Assembly: GCF_013284035.1 (NCBI RefSeq)
Contig: NZ_CP054141.1
Location: forward strand, 4,092,001 to 4,156,000
DNA: 64,000 bases
DNA from: Flavobacterium sp. M31R6
Lineage (GTDB): Bacteria > Bacteroidota > Bacteroidia > Flavobacteriales > Flavobacteriaceae
Reading direction: 5' to 3'
Below are positions 37,309 through 46,371 of the stretch, one piece after another; within the stretch, counting starts at the first letter, position 1, and the number at the start of each line of letters is the position of its first letter. The position numbers were made by a program, and so were the translations under genes. The notes beneath the pieces were generated by a model. That model saw only the letters and a program-made list of their open reading frames with translations. It was not told where the DNA came from and did no database searches.

Positions 37309-37477
37309 CAAAATATTATCTGTATGGAAATGAATTAACAGGACATAAAAAATGGTTTACAAATAAAAACAAAAAAACAAGGTATTAAAGAATTGTTTTT
37401 GAGTTTACTATCTTTTGTTCTTCAAACATTTTTTTATCTGAAAAATTGCTTTTCTTATGATTATTCGTAGTTCTGCT

Positions 37478-38056
37478 TTATCTGTAAAACATTAATTTAA
37501 AAGTAGCCAAGATAACTTTCAAGTCACCTGAAAAACTTTGATTATAATAATACTCTAAATTCAGTTTCACTTTATCGGGAAAAATAATTTTATCATTATA
37601 TTCTAAAGGAGAAACTTGCTTTTCCAATAACTCATCTTCATTATAATATTTCAAAGAAGCCAAACTTGTTAAACCTGGTTTTAATTCGAGAATCTTTCGA
37701 TTTTCGCCTTCCAATAAATCATAATAGCCTACAATGTCAGGCCTAGGTCCAACGACACTCATCTCCCCTTTAAAAACATTAATAAGTTGTGGTAACTCAT
37801 CCAGCTTATAATTTCGAAGGAATCTGCCAATTCTGGAAATTTGAAGCGTCCCGGTATTGGTAGCAATTTGAATAGTTCGTAATTTGTAAATTTTAAACCC
37901 TTTTCCAAATTGACCTATTCGCTCTTGAGTAAAAATACCATTACTGCGGGTATCTATCATTGCTAAAAACCAAGTCAAAAAGATTAACCAAAAAAACAAT
38001 AAAAGTGTAAAAAACGAAAATGAGATATCGAAAAGTCGCTTAATAATTGGTTTCAA
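37478..38056 (-). CDS. Short sugar transferase (PglC/WcaJ catalytic-domain type)
   Basis: This 192-residue phosphoglycosyltransferase consists of one N-terminal membrane segment (about 11-33) and the Bac_transf catalytic domain. It shows FTQERIGQFGKGFKIYKLRT, the catalytic KLDELPQLINVFKGEMS (Asp-Glu dyad) and VGPRPDIVGYY. It transfers a sugar-1-phosphate to undecaprenyl phosphate to start a glycan. The start is TTG at 38054-38056; an in-frame stop lies just upstream. It directly follows the broken WecA-like gene and may have taken over its initiating role. Confidence 0.9.
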   Translation of the reverse strand: MKPIIKRLFDISFSFFTLLLFFWLIFLTWFLAMIDTRSNGIFTQERIGQFGKGFKIYKLRTIQIATNTGTLQISRIGRFLRNYKLDELPQLINVFKGEMSVVGPRPDIVGYYDLLEGENRKILELKPGLTSLASLKYYNEDELLEKQVSPLEYNDKIIFPDKVKLNLEYYYNQSFSGDLKVILATFKLMFYR

Positions 38057-38092
38057 GTGAATAGTATTTTAGGCAAAAGAATATACTCTTTT

Positions 38093-39059
38093 TTACTTAC
38101 AAGTAATTGTAGTTTTTTCAAAATTAATGTTTTGAACAACCCTATTTCTAATCCATAAATAAACCATGATTTGAAGGAATAAAAAAGAAAAAACAACCGG
38201 AAGTGACAATTCCCCTATTCTTTCCAAATAAATTAGCCCTGCATTTATAAACAATTGAATCCCTGCATACCATAATGATACTACAATATGAGAATAACCT
38301 AATTCATTGGCCAAATACTGATACAAATGGGATCGATGCGGTTCCAGAATATTTTCTTTCTTTTTGATCCGGTTAAAAATAGTGAGAACCGCATCAATGC
38401 CATAAACCGACAAAAAAAGCAGATACCCAATTTGACAGTCAACAAAATCGTTTTGATCATAAAATAGCCCAAAAACAAAGCCATACTGATACTTCCAACA
38501 TCACCTGCAAATGTTTTGGCTTTTTTTCTGACATTGAAAATTCCAAAAGCACAACAGGACAATCCCATAGTGATTAATAATGGGAGACTCGCTTTATTTA
38601 TGTCTAAAAAAGAAAAACTAACGATAGCGACAAACGCATACAACACAGTTATGCCGTTGATACCATCCATAAAATTAAACGCATTAACCCAACCGATCAG
38701 CAAAACAAAAACAATCGGCAAAATCCAAATGGCTTGAGTAAACAAATTCAAATCATAAAAAACTAACCCAATCGCTATGGCATGTGAAGCAAATCTAGGC
38801 AACTGTGACAAGGGCTTTATATCGTCTATAAAACTAATAGTAGCGACTAAAACTACCGCTAAAGCAACTGGCTAAGAAACATATCCAAGCAAACTTGCAA
38901 TAAAATAGCGATTGGAAAAATAATCCCCCCTCCACGTAAAGTAATTGATGTGTGTGAAGAACGACTATTGGGCTTGTCGATAATATTGTAATGATCGGCA
39001 ATCTTGAAATAAATCAATTCAATACCGATGAATAAAAAAAATAATGCAATGTAAATCAT
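38093..39059 (-). pseudogene. WecA/MraY-like polyprenyl-phosphate GlcNAc-1-P transferase, two frameshifts
   Basis: Three reading-frame pieces make one protein of about 320 residues. The N-terminal piece (from ATG at 39057-39059) has DKPNSRSSH and RGGG. The middle piece has FIDD and NAFNFMDGINGI with the metal-binding Asp, plus AGDVGSI. The last piece has HRSHLYQYL. Each junction needs one base restored: near 38862-38874 (CCC to CC would explain it) and near 38425-38428 (a shortened G run). All key motifs survive, so the damage is recent or comes from sequencing error in homopolymers. If intact, it would transfer GlcNAc-1-P or a related sugar to undecaprenyl phosphate. Confidence 0.85.
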
Positions 39060-39256
39060 ATAGGGAGTTATGAGTTGTGGGTTATGGGTTGTCTGTCTTG
39101 CGTTTTTCTGTTCTCTGCTCTCTGTTTTCTATTTTCTGTTTTCTATTTTCTGTTCTCTGCCTTCTGTTCTCTGCCTTCTGCTGTCGGTTCACCATTCACC
39201 ATTCTCTATTCTCAACTGGCTCACAACCGAAAACTCAAAACCCACAACCGAAAAAA
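39060..39256. repeat. Heptamer-based low-complexity tract between rmlA and the WecA-like gene
   Basis: This spacer holds a pyrimidine-rich repeat. From 39125 two copies of the 14-mer TTTTCTATTTTCTG are followed by two copies of TTCTCTGCCTTCTG to 39180, built on a TTYTCTG heptamer that begins around 39105. On either side are short related strings such as CACCATTCACCATTC and ACAACCGAAAA. No gene is supported here; open frames in it are artefacts of the repeat. Confidence 0.8.
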
Positions 39257-40126
39257 CTACAATTTATGTTTCAAAAGTCCCAACAGATATTCGCCATAAC
39301 CGGATTTCTTCAATGGCTCTGCTAAATCTCTCAACTGCTTTTCAGTGATAAAACCTTGTCTCCACGCAATTTCTTCGATACAACCCACTTTCAATCCTTG
39401 ACGTTCTTCCAAAACCTGAACAAACTGCCCTGCTTGCATAAGACTGTTAAAAGTTCCTGTATCCAACCAAGCGGTGCCTCTGCTTAAAATTCCAACTTTT
39501 AATTTGCCTTGCTCCAAATACACTTTATTCACATCGGTAATTTCATATTCACCTCTGGCACTTGGTTTGATATTCTTGGCAATTTCTACCACCGAATTAT
39601 CATAAAAGTACAATCCGGGAACTGCATAATTTGATTTGGGTTCCAAAGGCTTCTCTTCAATAGAAAGCGCTTTCAATTCTTTATCAAACTCAACAACACC
39701 ATAGCGTTCCGGATCCGAAACATGATAAGCAAAAACGACTCCACCTTCAGGATTGGTATTCGATTGCAATAATTCATGCATATTCGCTCCAAAGAAAATA
39801 TTATCCCCCAAAACCAGCGCCACAGAATCCGAACCAATAAATTCCTCTCCAATCACAAAAGCCTGTGCCAACCCATTCGGAATCGCTTGCTCCGCATAAC
39901 TGAACTGACAACCAATTGCCGACCCATCTCCCAATAGTTTTTTAAAGTTAGGTAAATCGTGTGGAGTTGAGATAATCAATATTTCATGAATTCCCGCCAT
40001 CATCAATGTAGATAATGGATAATAAATCATCGGCTTATCATATACAGGCATCATTTGCTTGCTCATTGCAAGTGTCAATGGGTGCAATCGGGTACCAGAT
40101 CCTCCGGCTAGTATAATTCCTTTCAT
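39257..40126 (-). CDS. rmlA: Glucose-1-phosphate thymidylyltransferase
   Basis: This 289-residue enzyme makes dTDP-glucose from glucose-1-phosphate and dTTP, the first step of dTDP-L-rhamnose synthesis. The nucleotide-binding motif [16 protein letters not shown] (3-18), the [19 protein letters not shown] stretch, VLGDNIFFG (metal Asp) and [21 protein letters not shown] are all present, and the length fits RmlA. It is in the same strand order as rmlD and rmlC upstream; only the broken GxxExxY gene interrupts the set. Confidence 0.97.
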   Translation of the reverse strand: MKGIILAGGSGTRLHPLTLAMSKQMMPVYDKPMIYYPLSTLMMAGIHEILIISTPHDLPNFKKLLGDGSAIGCQFSYAEQAIPNGLAQAFVIGEEFIGSDSVALVLGDNIFFGANMHELLQSNTNPEGGVVFAYHVSDPERYGVVEFDKELKALSIEEKPLEPKSNYAVPGLYFYDNSVVEIAKNIKPSARGEYEITDVNKVYLEQGKLKVGILSRGTAWLDTGTFNSLMQAGQFVQVLEERQGLKVGCIEEIAWRQGFITEKQLRDLAEPLKKSGYGEYLLGLLKHKL

Positions 40127-40146
40127 AGTTATTCTAATTTCACGAA

Positions 40147-40536
40147 TTAATCCAAATTTTTCAAATTAATTATTCTTTTATAATTTAATGATGGCAAACC
40201 AAAATTGATTAGCATACCCAATTCCATAGTCGTACATTTTAAATAATTTCTCAACTGTGCATAGAACGTATCTGGAATATACTGCACCGCTTTTATTTCT
40301 AAAATAATACTATCATAGCAAACAAAGTCTGCTCTATAGTGTTTATTCAATTTCTCCTTTTCATAATATAAATCCAATTTTAGCTGTCTTTTAAAAGGAA
40401 TATTTTGTATTAAAAATTATTTCTCCAACGCTTCCTCATAAACTGCCTCCAAAAATCCTGCTCCTAATGAACGATGTACTTTCATACAAGCTCCAATAAT
40501 TTTAAAGCTTTCTTCCTTATAAAGTATTTTATCCAT
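40147..40536 (-). pseudogene. GxxExxY protein gene with an in-frame nonsense codon
   Basis: The frame from ATG at 40534-40536 encodes a 129-codon GxxExxY family protein: [23 protein letters not shown] carries the signature G-F-L-E-A-V-Y and the later ILEIKAV is the conserved nuclease-like strand. A TAA codon at 40417-40419 (codon 40) replaces what is probably GAA Glu, and the frame continues unbroken to the stop at 40147. The biochemical function of this family is not established. It lies between rmlD and rmlA and is unlikely to belong to rhamnose synthesis. Confidence 0.85.
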
Positions 40537-40548
40537 TAGTAGAATTCG

Positions 40549-41424
40549 TCAAATTCGTTTCAAATTCGTATTAATTAGTTGTTCCATACATTTCACCAAA
40601 CTCTCCCTATATTCGGGAACAACAACACCAAAAGTTTCTTTTATCTTGCTTTTATCCAATAAAGAATACTGAGGACGTTTTGCTGGTGTTGGATATGCTG
40701 AAGATGGAATTCCGCTAATAGCACAATCAAAACCACCAATTTGCTGAATTGCCAAAGCAAATTCGCACCAACTGATTTCCCCTTCATTCGAAAAATGATA
40801 GATTCCGGCTTGCCATTGCTCATGAGTAATAATAGTCATGATGGCTTGAGCCAAATCGGCTGCATAGGTTGGGCTTCCAATTTGATCGTTGACTACACTT
40901 AAAGAATCTCTTTCTTGCATCAATCGGGACATGGTCTTTACAAAATTAGCCCCAAAACTCGAATACACCCAAGAGGTTCTGATGATTATAGAAGATGGAT
41001 TTTCTTCGATGCAGGCTTTTTCTCCAGCCAATTTAGTTTGTCCATATACATTAATAGGAGCAGTTGGTGCCGATTCGGTTAATGCCGTAGCGGCAGTACC
41101 GTCAAAAACATAATCGGTGGAAATATGGATCAATTTGCAATCGTTATCATTGCTCCATTTCGCCATCACAGCAACAGCTTTATGATTCAAAACATCCGAC
41201 AATTCAAATTCTGATTCAGCTCGATCCACAGCAGTATGAGCAGCACAATTAATAATAATTTGTGGATTGATTCTGGATATTTCAGAAACTAAATTATCTA
41301 AATTGCACAAATCCAGCTCATCTCTATCTGTAAAAACCCATTCGAATTGTCTATAGTTTTTTGACAAAACATTCAACTCCGAACCCAACTGTCCACTGGC
41401 ACCCGTAACTAGTATTTTTTTCAT
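40549..41424 (-). CDS. rmlD: dTDP-4-dehydrorhamnose reductase
   Basis: This 291-residue SDR enzyme reduces dTDP-4-keto-L-rhamnose to dTDP-L-rhamnose. The NAD(P)H motif ILVTGASGQLGSEL is at 4-17. INCAAHTAVDRAE, HISTDYVFDGTA and the catalytic Tyr-x-x-x-Lys in VYGQTKLAGEKA are typical of RmlD. The start overlaps rmlC's end by one base, which confirms the operon order rmlC-rmlD. Confidence 0.97.
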   Translation of the reverse strand: MKKILVTGASGQLGSELNVLSKNYRQFEWVFTDRDELDLCNLDNLVSEISRINPQIIINCAAHTAVDRAESEFELSDVLNHKAVAVMAKWSNDNDCKLIHISTDYVFDGTAATALTESAPTAPINVYGQTKLAGEKACIEENPSSIIIRTSWVYSSFGANFVKTMSRLMQERDSLSVVNDQIGSPTYAADLAQAIMTIITHEQWQAGIYHFSNEGEISWCEFALAIQQIGGFDCAISGIPSSAYPTPAKRPQYSLLDKSKIKETFGVVVPEYRESLVKCMEQLINTNLKRI

Positions 41425-41972
41425 TAAAATAAACTATTGCATTTGTCAATAAATGGAAGAACTTGGTCTTTTTCTGAAACTATAGCCTCATTTAAATCCA
41501 TTCCCCAATCGATATTCAATGAAGGATCATCATATTTAATTCCACCTTCGGAAGCCTTATTATAAAATTGATCACATTTGTACATTACCGATGCAGTTTC
41601 GCTAATAACCGAAAATCCATGAGCAAATCCTTGCGGAACCAATAATTGCTTTTTATTTTCAGCAGATAACAAAACACTAAATGCTTTTCCGTAGGTAGCC
41701 GAATCTTTTCTTAAATCTACGGCGACATCAATTATTTCACCTTCTAAAACACGAACCAATTTAGTCTGTGCAAAAGGAGGATTCTGATAATGTAAGCCTC
41801 TCAAAGTTCCTTTCCTAGAAAAAGATTGATTATCTTGAACGAATTCAATATCTATACCTAAATCTTCAAATTTGGTTTTGCTATAGGATTCAAAAAAATA
41901 GCCTCTTTCGTCTCCAAAAACAGTTGGCTCAACAACTACTAAATCTTTAATAAATGTTTGTTCTATATTCAT
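41424..41972 (-). CDS. rmlC: dTDP-4-dehydrorhamnose 3,5-epimerase
   Basis: This 182-residue cupin enzyme epimerises C3 and C5 of the 4-keto sugar. TLRGLHYQNPPFAQTKLVR contains the catalytic His61, and the DVAVDLRKDSATYGK and FAHGFSVIS stretches match the family. Length fits RmlC. It leads the rmlC-rmlD set; about 690 bp without a gene separates it from wzi upstream. Confidence 0.97.
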   Translation of the reverse strand: MNIEQTFIKDLVVVEPTVFGDERGYFFESYSKTKFEDLGIDIEFVQDNQSFSRKGTLRGLHYQNPPFAQTKLVRVLEGEIIDVAVDLRKDSATYGKAFSVLLSAENKKQLLVPQGFAHGFSVISETASVMYKCDQFYNKASEGGIKYDDPSLNIDWGMDLNEAIVSEKDQVLPFIDKCNSLF

Positions 41973-42127
41973 ATTGTATTTTATATGTTGAAAAGGGGAA
42001 ATCTAAAATTCCTAAACTCTCAAACTTTTCAATCTTTAATAACTTAAACCTTTAATTTACGCCATCTCTAGTACAATCCAAAAGCTACATATCACTCTCA
42101 AATCTCTCATTATCTTCCTAAATACAA

Positions 42128-42370
42128 TCAAGTAGGTAAAGTTAAAAACGAAATCAATTTACCCCCTTCAAAAGAATCTATGACATCAACGCAACCTTCA
42201 AAATATGAATAATATTCTTTATTTGCACTTAGATCCTCACTTTCAACTTTTAAAACATTTGAAAGATATTTCCATTTATCTATTTTTACATAATGCTCTT
42301 TTAAAATACCTTAAATAAATACAATAAAATATCTGTTTTCTATTTTATGTCTTAATAAGTCTTCAAAGCA
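42128..42370 (-). pseudogene. Degenerate 3' remnant of an unidentified gene
   Basis: On the minus strand one frame stays protein-like for about 80 codons: CFEDLLRHKIENRYF, then a TAA at 42311-42313, then GILKEHYVKIDKWKYL, VESEDLSANKEYYSYFEGC and FEGGKLISFLTLPT before a TGA at 42128-42130. Stops just upstream end the frame and there is no start. The amino-acid texture is that of a real protein C terminus, but I do not recognise the family. It may be the tail of a gene lost during locus turnover. Confidence 0.4.
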
Positions 42371-42602
42371 TTATCAGCAGAATTATTGATGAAACACATA
42401 AGGCTTCTACCGTTTATTTACAAAAACATGTTTTCTGCAATTTATATTTTTTAATCATTAATTTCTTATTGGTAGTTAATTTCTTACGATAATTTTTTAT
42501 TTAGTAGAATGAACCTTTTCACGACTTAATCCATCTTAAAAAACAGGAACACCAACATTATTTATCCATCCCACACAATTCTAGACAATTAATCTTTTTG
42601 AC

Positions 42603-42624
42603 ATTTCCTCTTTTTACAGGAAAT
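42603..42624 (-). terminator. Weak stem-loop after wzi
   Basis: Arms ATTTCCT and AGGAAAT (7 bp) flank an 8-nt loop about 40 bp after the wzi stop on the minus strand. There is no clean U tract after it, so termination is uncertain. Confidence 0.25.
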
Positions 42625-42665
42625 AACAATTACTTTAAATACTATTTTGCGAATCACAATAAAAC

Positions 42666-44264
42666 TTAAAAATAATATTCCAAGGAAATCTTAACTTGCA
42701 TATTGAGTTTATTATTTTCCAATTGCCATTGGTAATTACGCATTAAAGCAGCATTAAATTTAGCTTGTATCCCTATATTACCAAAACGATGGTAAGTATA
42801 AGCATTAAAATTCAAATCTACCCATTTATGATTATAGTCGGTATAAGCATCATAATAGAAATCCATGTTATGTGCATAGCGTTCCAACTGTACTCCCCAA
42901 ACCTTTTCTTTATTCCAAAGACTAAAATCCAATGTTTGAGAATTACCTCCAGGTCCAATACCTGCACCTATCACTTGACTTTCATTTGTATAACCTTGAC
43001 GAACTTTCCCATGTCGATACCATGCCCCAGCAGGTCTCACGAGTTGATCAGCAGTCTGCTGCATTTGAGTGTTTTCAAAATTAAATTTTAAATAACTACC
43101 TTTTTGTGAATCTATAATAAATATTTTGCTAAATCCTACTAAATAAGCCCTAGAATGCTCAGGAGACTCAAATAAATCCCAAAGAGTTGAAGAATGATCA
43201 TTCCAACCATTTTCAATATACACTTCTGCTTTCGATTCTTTCAAAACCCACCTAAGAAATAAAGAAGCTATTTGATCTCGATTTTTTTCTTCCTCATTTT
43301 TTACATTTTTCTTTTGAAATGGACTTAGTACAGGAAAATAATCATTAAAACTATTACCCATCTCATTATGATACACCTGAAATACACGATTCATTCCTAC
43401 AAACAAACCAGGTATCCATTTAGGCTGGTAATTAACTGATAAACCATTAATATAACGCCATTCCTCCACTTTTGGCCATTTATTATTTACCCCATCAACT
43501 ATATATTCTTCCTCAGGAAAATCAAAACCTGAGTCTTGTAACTTTCCTGATATCACTTGTCCTTCAAAACTGCCTAAAAAAGTTTTTATAGGCTTTCTCG
43601 TATTCAATGTAAAATGTAAAAAACCAAGAGCATTATTGCTCATAATAAGAGAATTACGCTGACCTGGACCCCACCAAAGATTTTCTGTAGACAAGCCAAT
43701 TGATATTTTTTTTATTGCTAAACTAACATTACTCTGCCCCCAACCTAAATATTGATAATTCTTATTACCAAATCGTTCTAAAATGTTGTGATGGTTCAGA
43801 TATTCAACATGAACTAATCTAACATCGTCTGATTCTGTTAACGGAAAAGTTTCAAAATTAGGATTAGCTGCATAAACATACTCTGGTTTAAGCTTAATAC
43901 TCAAAGGACCATAACTGGCATATAACCCGGCACTGAATAACATTTGATAACCTTTGGCAGGAATCATAGCTCCATCGTTCCATCCCATAGGAGCTAAACT
44001 ATTGTATTGTTGAGTCAAACTCATCGGCAATCCAGTAATATAAAATTTACGGGGCAATTCTTTATCCGAATAAGTTTTATTTTCATGAATTAAACTTTGC
44101 GGTAGGGGGCGTAATGTAAAAGAAAATAACGAATCAATTTTCCCCAACAATTGTTCATTTCTCAACCTGTCTTCAATCATGTCTAAAGAACCAACTGAGA
44201 TGTTTTGTGCATTTATAGTAACTCCAATTGTAAAAAAAAAGACTGCAAAAAATTGTAATTTCAT
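42666..44264 (-). CDS. wzi: Capsule assembly Wzi family outer-membrane protein
   Basis: This 532-residue protein has a signal peptide (about residues 1-19, ending in INAQN). The rest is rich in beta-strand and aromatic residues (SLAIKKISIGLSTENLWWGPGQRN, GPLSIKLKPEYVYAANP), ending in the C-terminal LEYYF typical of outer-membrane barrels. Wzi proteins are 18-strand barrels that help anchor or assemble surface polysaccharide at the outer membrane. The gene is flanked by two long gene-free stretches (740 bp before, 693 bp after) and may be its own transcription unit. Confidence 0.9.
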   Translation of the reverse strand: MKLQFFAVFFFTIGVTINAQNISVGSLDMIEDRLRNEQLLGKIDSLFSFTLRPLPQSLIHENKTYSDKELPRKFYITGLPMSLTQQYNSLAPMGWNDGAMIPAKGYQMLFSAGLYASYGPLSIKLKPEYVYAANPNFETFPLTESDDVRLVHVEYLNHHNILERFGNKNYQYLGWGQSNVSLAIKKISIGLSTENLWWGPGQRNSLIMSNNALGFLHFTLNTRKPIKTFLGSFEGQVISGKLQDSGFDFPEEEYIVDGVNNKWPKVEEWRYINGLSVNYQPKWIPGLFVGMNRVFQVYHNEMGNSFNDYFPVLSPFQKKNVKNEEEKNRDQIASLFLRWVLKESKAEVYIENGWNDHSSTLWDLFESPEHSRAYLVGFSKIFIIDSQKGSYLKFNFENTQMQQTADQLVRPAGAWYRHGKVRQGYTNESQVIGAGIGPGGNSQTLDFSLWNKEKVWGVQLERYAHNMDFYYDAYTDYNHKWVDLNFNAYTYHRFGNIGIQAKFNAALMRNYQWQLENNKLNMQVKISLEYYF

Positions 44265-45004
44265 TTAAAATATTATTTTAATTAGATTTAATTAGATTTA
44301 TATTCTAATATTTCAAATTCTAATGAAATATCTTTATCAGTTTGCATTAACCAAGTAAAAAATTAACTAGAATCTCGAAGCGAAGCGATTTGTTACCTTG
44401 TCTTCATTTCTAAATCAATTTACAAAACCAAATAGAATATGAAAATTTGCAGCTCTTTTATATATTGAAATGAGAAAATTATTAAAATACTATGATTCAG
44501 CAAAATCTGTAATTCTCAAAATTCTACACACCTGTAAGGTTGATTTCCAAAGCAGGAGAATTTACATTTTAAAACAAAATTTGAATCACTATGTCTTAAT
44601 AAAATTCAATTTTAACAAAAATAAAAGTGGAGATTAATCTAAAAAAAGAAGTAGTATAGATATTATTTATTTCAAATGACAAATGAATGATAGATTTCAA
44701 AAAATAAATAGTAATAATAAATCAAACTTCAAAAGAGACATCATTTATTCACTAATAAAAAACTTTTTTTTTATTAATTGCATTTCATTCTATGAATATT
44801 TATTCAAAAGTATATGTTAGTTATTTAAACAATACCAGTAATTACAACAAAAAAAGTATTCTCTTATCAATTATAATACAAGCATTACTTGACTAAAATC
44901 AAACTTTATTCTATTGTTTCAATTTTTAAAGGCACTTCTCATCAGAGAATTCTAATAAACATCCTTTTTTAAAAAGGAGTAATTCATAATAATTAATTTA
45001 AAAA
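44265..45004. other. Gene-free 740-bp spacer upstream of wzi
   Basis: This AT-rich region contains no supported gene on either strand. Small features include two tandem copies of ATTAGATTTA at 44281-44300 and a TATTTTTG -7-like element on the minus strand (44616-44623), far from wzi. A palindromic TCC...GGA element is at 44962-44978. The wzi promoter probably lies here, but I cannot fix it. Confidence 0.55.
44962..44978 (-). terminator. Possible terminator after the methyltransferase gene
   Basis: An A/T-rich palindrome with TCC and GGA ends lies about 26 bp after the methyltransferase stop. It has almost no loop and only a short U run afterwards, so it is a weak candidate for the end of the Wzx/Wzy unit. 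Confidence 0.3.
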
Positions 45005-45685
45005 TTATTTAACAGCAATCCCATAAACAATATATTTCCACTTTTCAGGGCAAACTCTATTCAATAATAAGTCATCAATCTTTGACAAACAATGTCTTTG
45101 AAATTCATTTCTACCAAATGTACCGAGTACACCTGTAGTTTTCATTTCGTATTTAGAAAAATCACTCAAAAAAAAATTCATTTCATTTATTGAAATATAT
45201 CTCCAATAATTCGCCCAATTAACAAATCTTTTACGAATAGTTTGATGTATAGGAGAAGCTGACAGATTTTCTGCAAATAGTAACTTCCCTCCGGGCTTTA
45301 ACGCCTTAAATATCTCTTCAAAAACTTTTTTTTGCATATCTAAATTATTCCCTCTTCCGATTCCTCCTATTATTGATTTAAATACAATTATATCAAAATA
45401 ATTCTCATAAGGAATATTAGTTGCATCAATATCTTGATAACAAATTGTTGAAAATAAATCATACTTCAAATGCAAACTTTGAGCTGTATTTTTAACATCT
45501 TTCAAATCTGAACAGATAACTTTATTTCCCTTTAAACTAAGCCAAAGTGAAAGTCCTCCTTCTCTCCCCCCCAATTCCAGACACGTTAGGCCATTATTCA
45601 AATCTATTTTACTTTCCCAAAAATCAAGGGCTTTTATCCAAGAATTCACGTCCCACTGAATTATATCTTTATTTATTTTATCCAT
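45005..45685 (-). CDS. Class I SAM-dependent methyltransferase
   Basis: This 226-residue protein has the SAM motif LTCLELGGREGGLSLWLS (with an ELGG variant of the usual GxGxG), VICSDLKDV and LKPGGKLLFAENL. It resembles small-molecule or sugar methyltransferases. ATG at 45683-45685 is preferred; an upstream TTG would add 11 residues. It follows the WcfS-like gene by about 86 bp and closes the Wzx/Wzy block. Target unknown. Confidence 0.82.
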   Translation of the reverse strand: MDKINKDIIQWDVNSWIKALDFWESKIDLNNGLTCLELGGREGGLSLWLSLKGNKVICSDLKDVKNTAQSLHLKYDLFSTICYQDIDATNIPYENYFDIIVFKSIIGGIGRGNNLDMQKKVFEEIFKALKPGGKLLFAENLSASPIHQTIRKRFVNWANYWRYISINEMNFFLSDFSKYEMKTTGVLGTFGRNEFQRHCLSKIDDLLLNRVCPEKWKYIVYGIAVK

Positions 45686-45771
45686 TTTTATAACATTTGA
45701 TATTTTATTTAAATTCAATAAATATATTAAAAAACAGAATAGAAAAGGGATAAAAGAAAGAATATTAGGAT

Positions 45772-46371
45772 TTAATTTTTGTTATTGTATAAAATACTCA
45801 AAAAAGTCAAAAATATAATTTTAAAATATTCTTTTAAATTTTTATTTTGAATATATTTCATATTCAAACAAATCTTATTCGGCATAATCTGTTCTATGTA
45901 TACTTGTTCAGGATTAGTAACAGACCCCAATATAACATTCTCATCAACATATTCGATAGAAGAATAATCTGTAATTCCAGGTCGTACACTCAAAACTTTA
46001 AACTGATCAGAATTATACAAATCAACATATTTACGCACCTCAGGTCTTGGACCGACCAAACTCATATCCCCTACTAACACATTAAATAATTGAGGAAGTT
46101 CATCGATTTTATATTTTCGAATAAAAAGCCCCATTTGCGTAATACGAGAATCATTACCCCCAATTGTTATCAGTCCTTTTTTATCCGAACCAGTAGCCAT
46201 TGAACGAAATTTATACAATTTAAAATCTTCTCCATTTAAGCCTACCCTGATCTGAATATAAAAGCCTCCTCCTTTACTTTCTAATACTATTAAAAAATAA
46301 ATAATCAAAAACAAAGGAGAAAGTAATAGAATACCAAAAAAAGAAAATGTTATATCAAAAAAACGTATCAT
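45772..46371 (-). CDS. Undecaprenyl phosphosugar transferase, WcfS/PglC-like
   Basis: This 199-residue phosphoglycosyltransferase has one N-terminal membrane segment (about 5-30), QIRVGLNGEDFKLYKFRSM, the catalytic KIDELPQLFNVLVGDMS (Asp-Glu dyad) and LVGPRPEVRKYV. It starts the repeat unit by moving a sugar-1-phosphate to undecaprenyl phosphate. The start overlaps the preceding aminotransferase by 4 bp. In Bacteroides fragilis polysaccharide A the adjacent WcfR/WcfS pair has the same order and sizes and loads 2-acetamido-4-amino-trideoxygalactose; a similar role is inferred here. Confidence 0.92.
   Translation of the reverse strand: MIRFFDITFSFFGILLLSPLFLIIYFLIVLESKGGGFYIQIRVGLNGEDFKLYKFRSMATGSDKKGLITIGGNDSRITQMGLFIRKYKIDELPQLFNVLVGDMSLVGPRPEVRKYVDLYNSDQFKVLSVRPGITDYSSIEYVDENVILGSVTNPEQVYIEQIMPNKICLNMKYIQNKNLKEYFKIIFLTFLSILYNNKN

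Larger units (their letters stand above)
41973..42665. other. Gene-poor 693-bp spacer between wzi and rmlC
   Basis: The stretch is AT-rich and holds no intact gene. A degenerate reading-frame remnant occupies 42128-42370 on the minus strand. A weak hairpin (ATTTCCT arms at 42603-42609 and 42618-42624) lies about 40 bp after the wzi stop. The rest shows short AT-rich strings. I see no convincing promoter match for rmlC. Confidence 0.6.

Noticed and set aside
39105..39183. CRISPR-like tandem repeat
   Set aside because: The units are 7 to 14 bp with no spacers and no cas genes nearby; it is a simple tandem repeat.
39070..39348. Three plus-strand open frames of 74 to 92 codons
   Set aside because: They are repeat-driven readings of the pyrimidine tract (repeating FSVFYFLFS-like strings) plus antisense rmlA.
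40641..40823. Minus-strand 60-codon frame inside rmlD
   Set aside because: Out-of-frame reading within a clearly coding gene.
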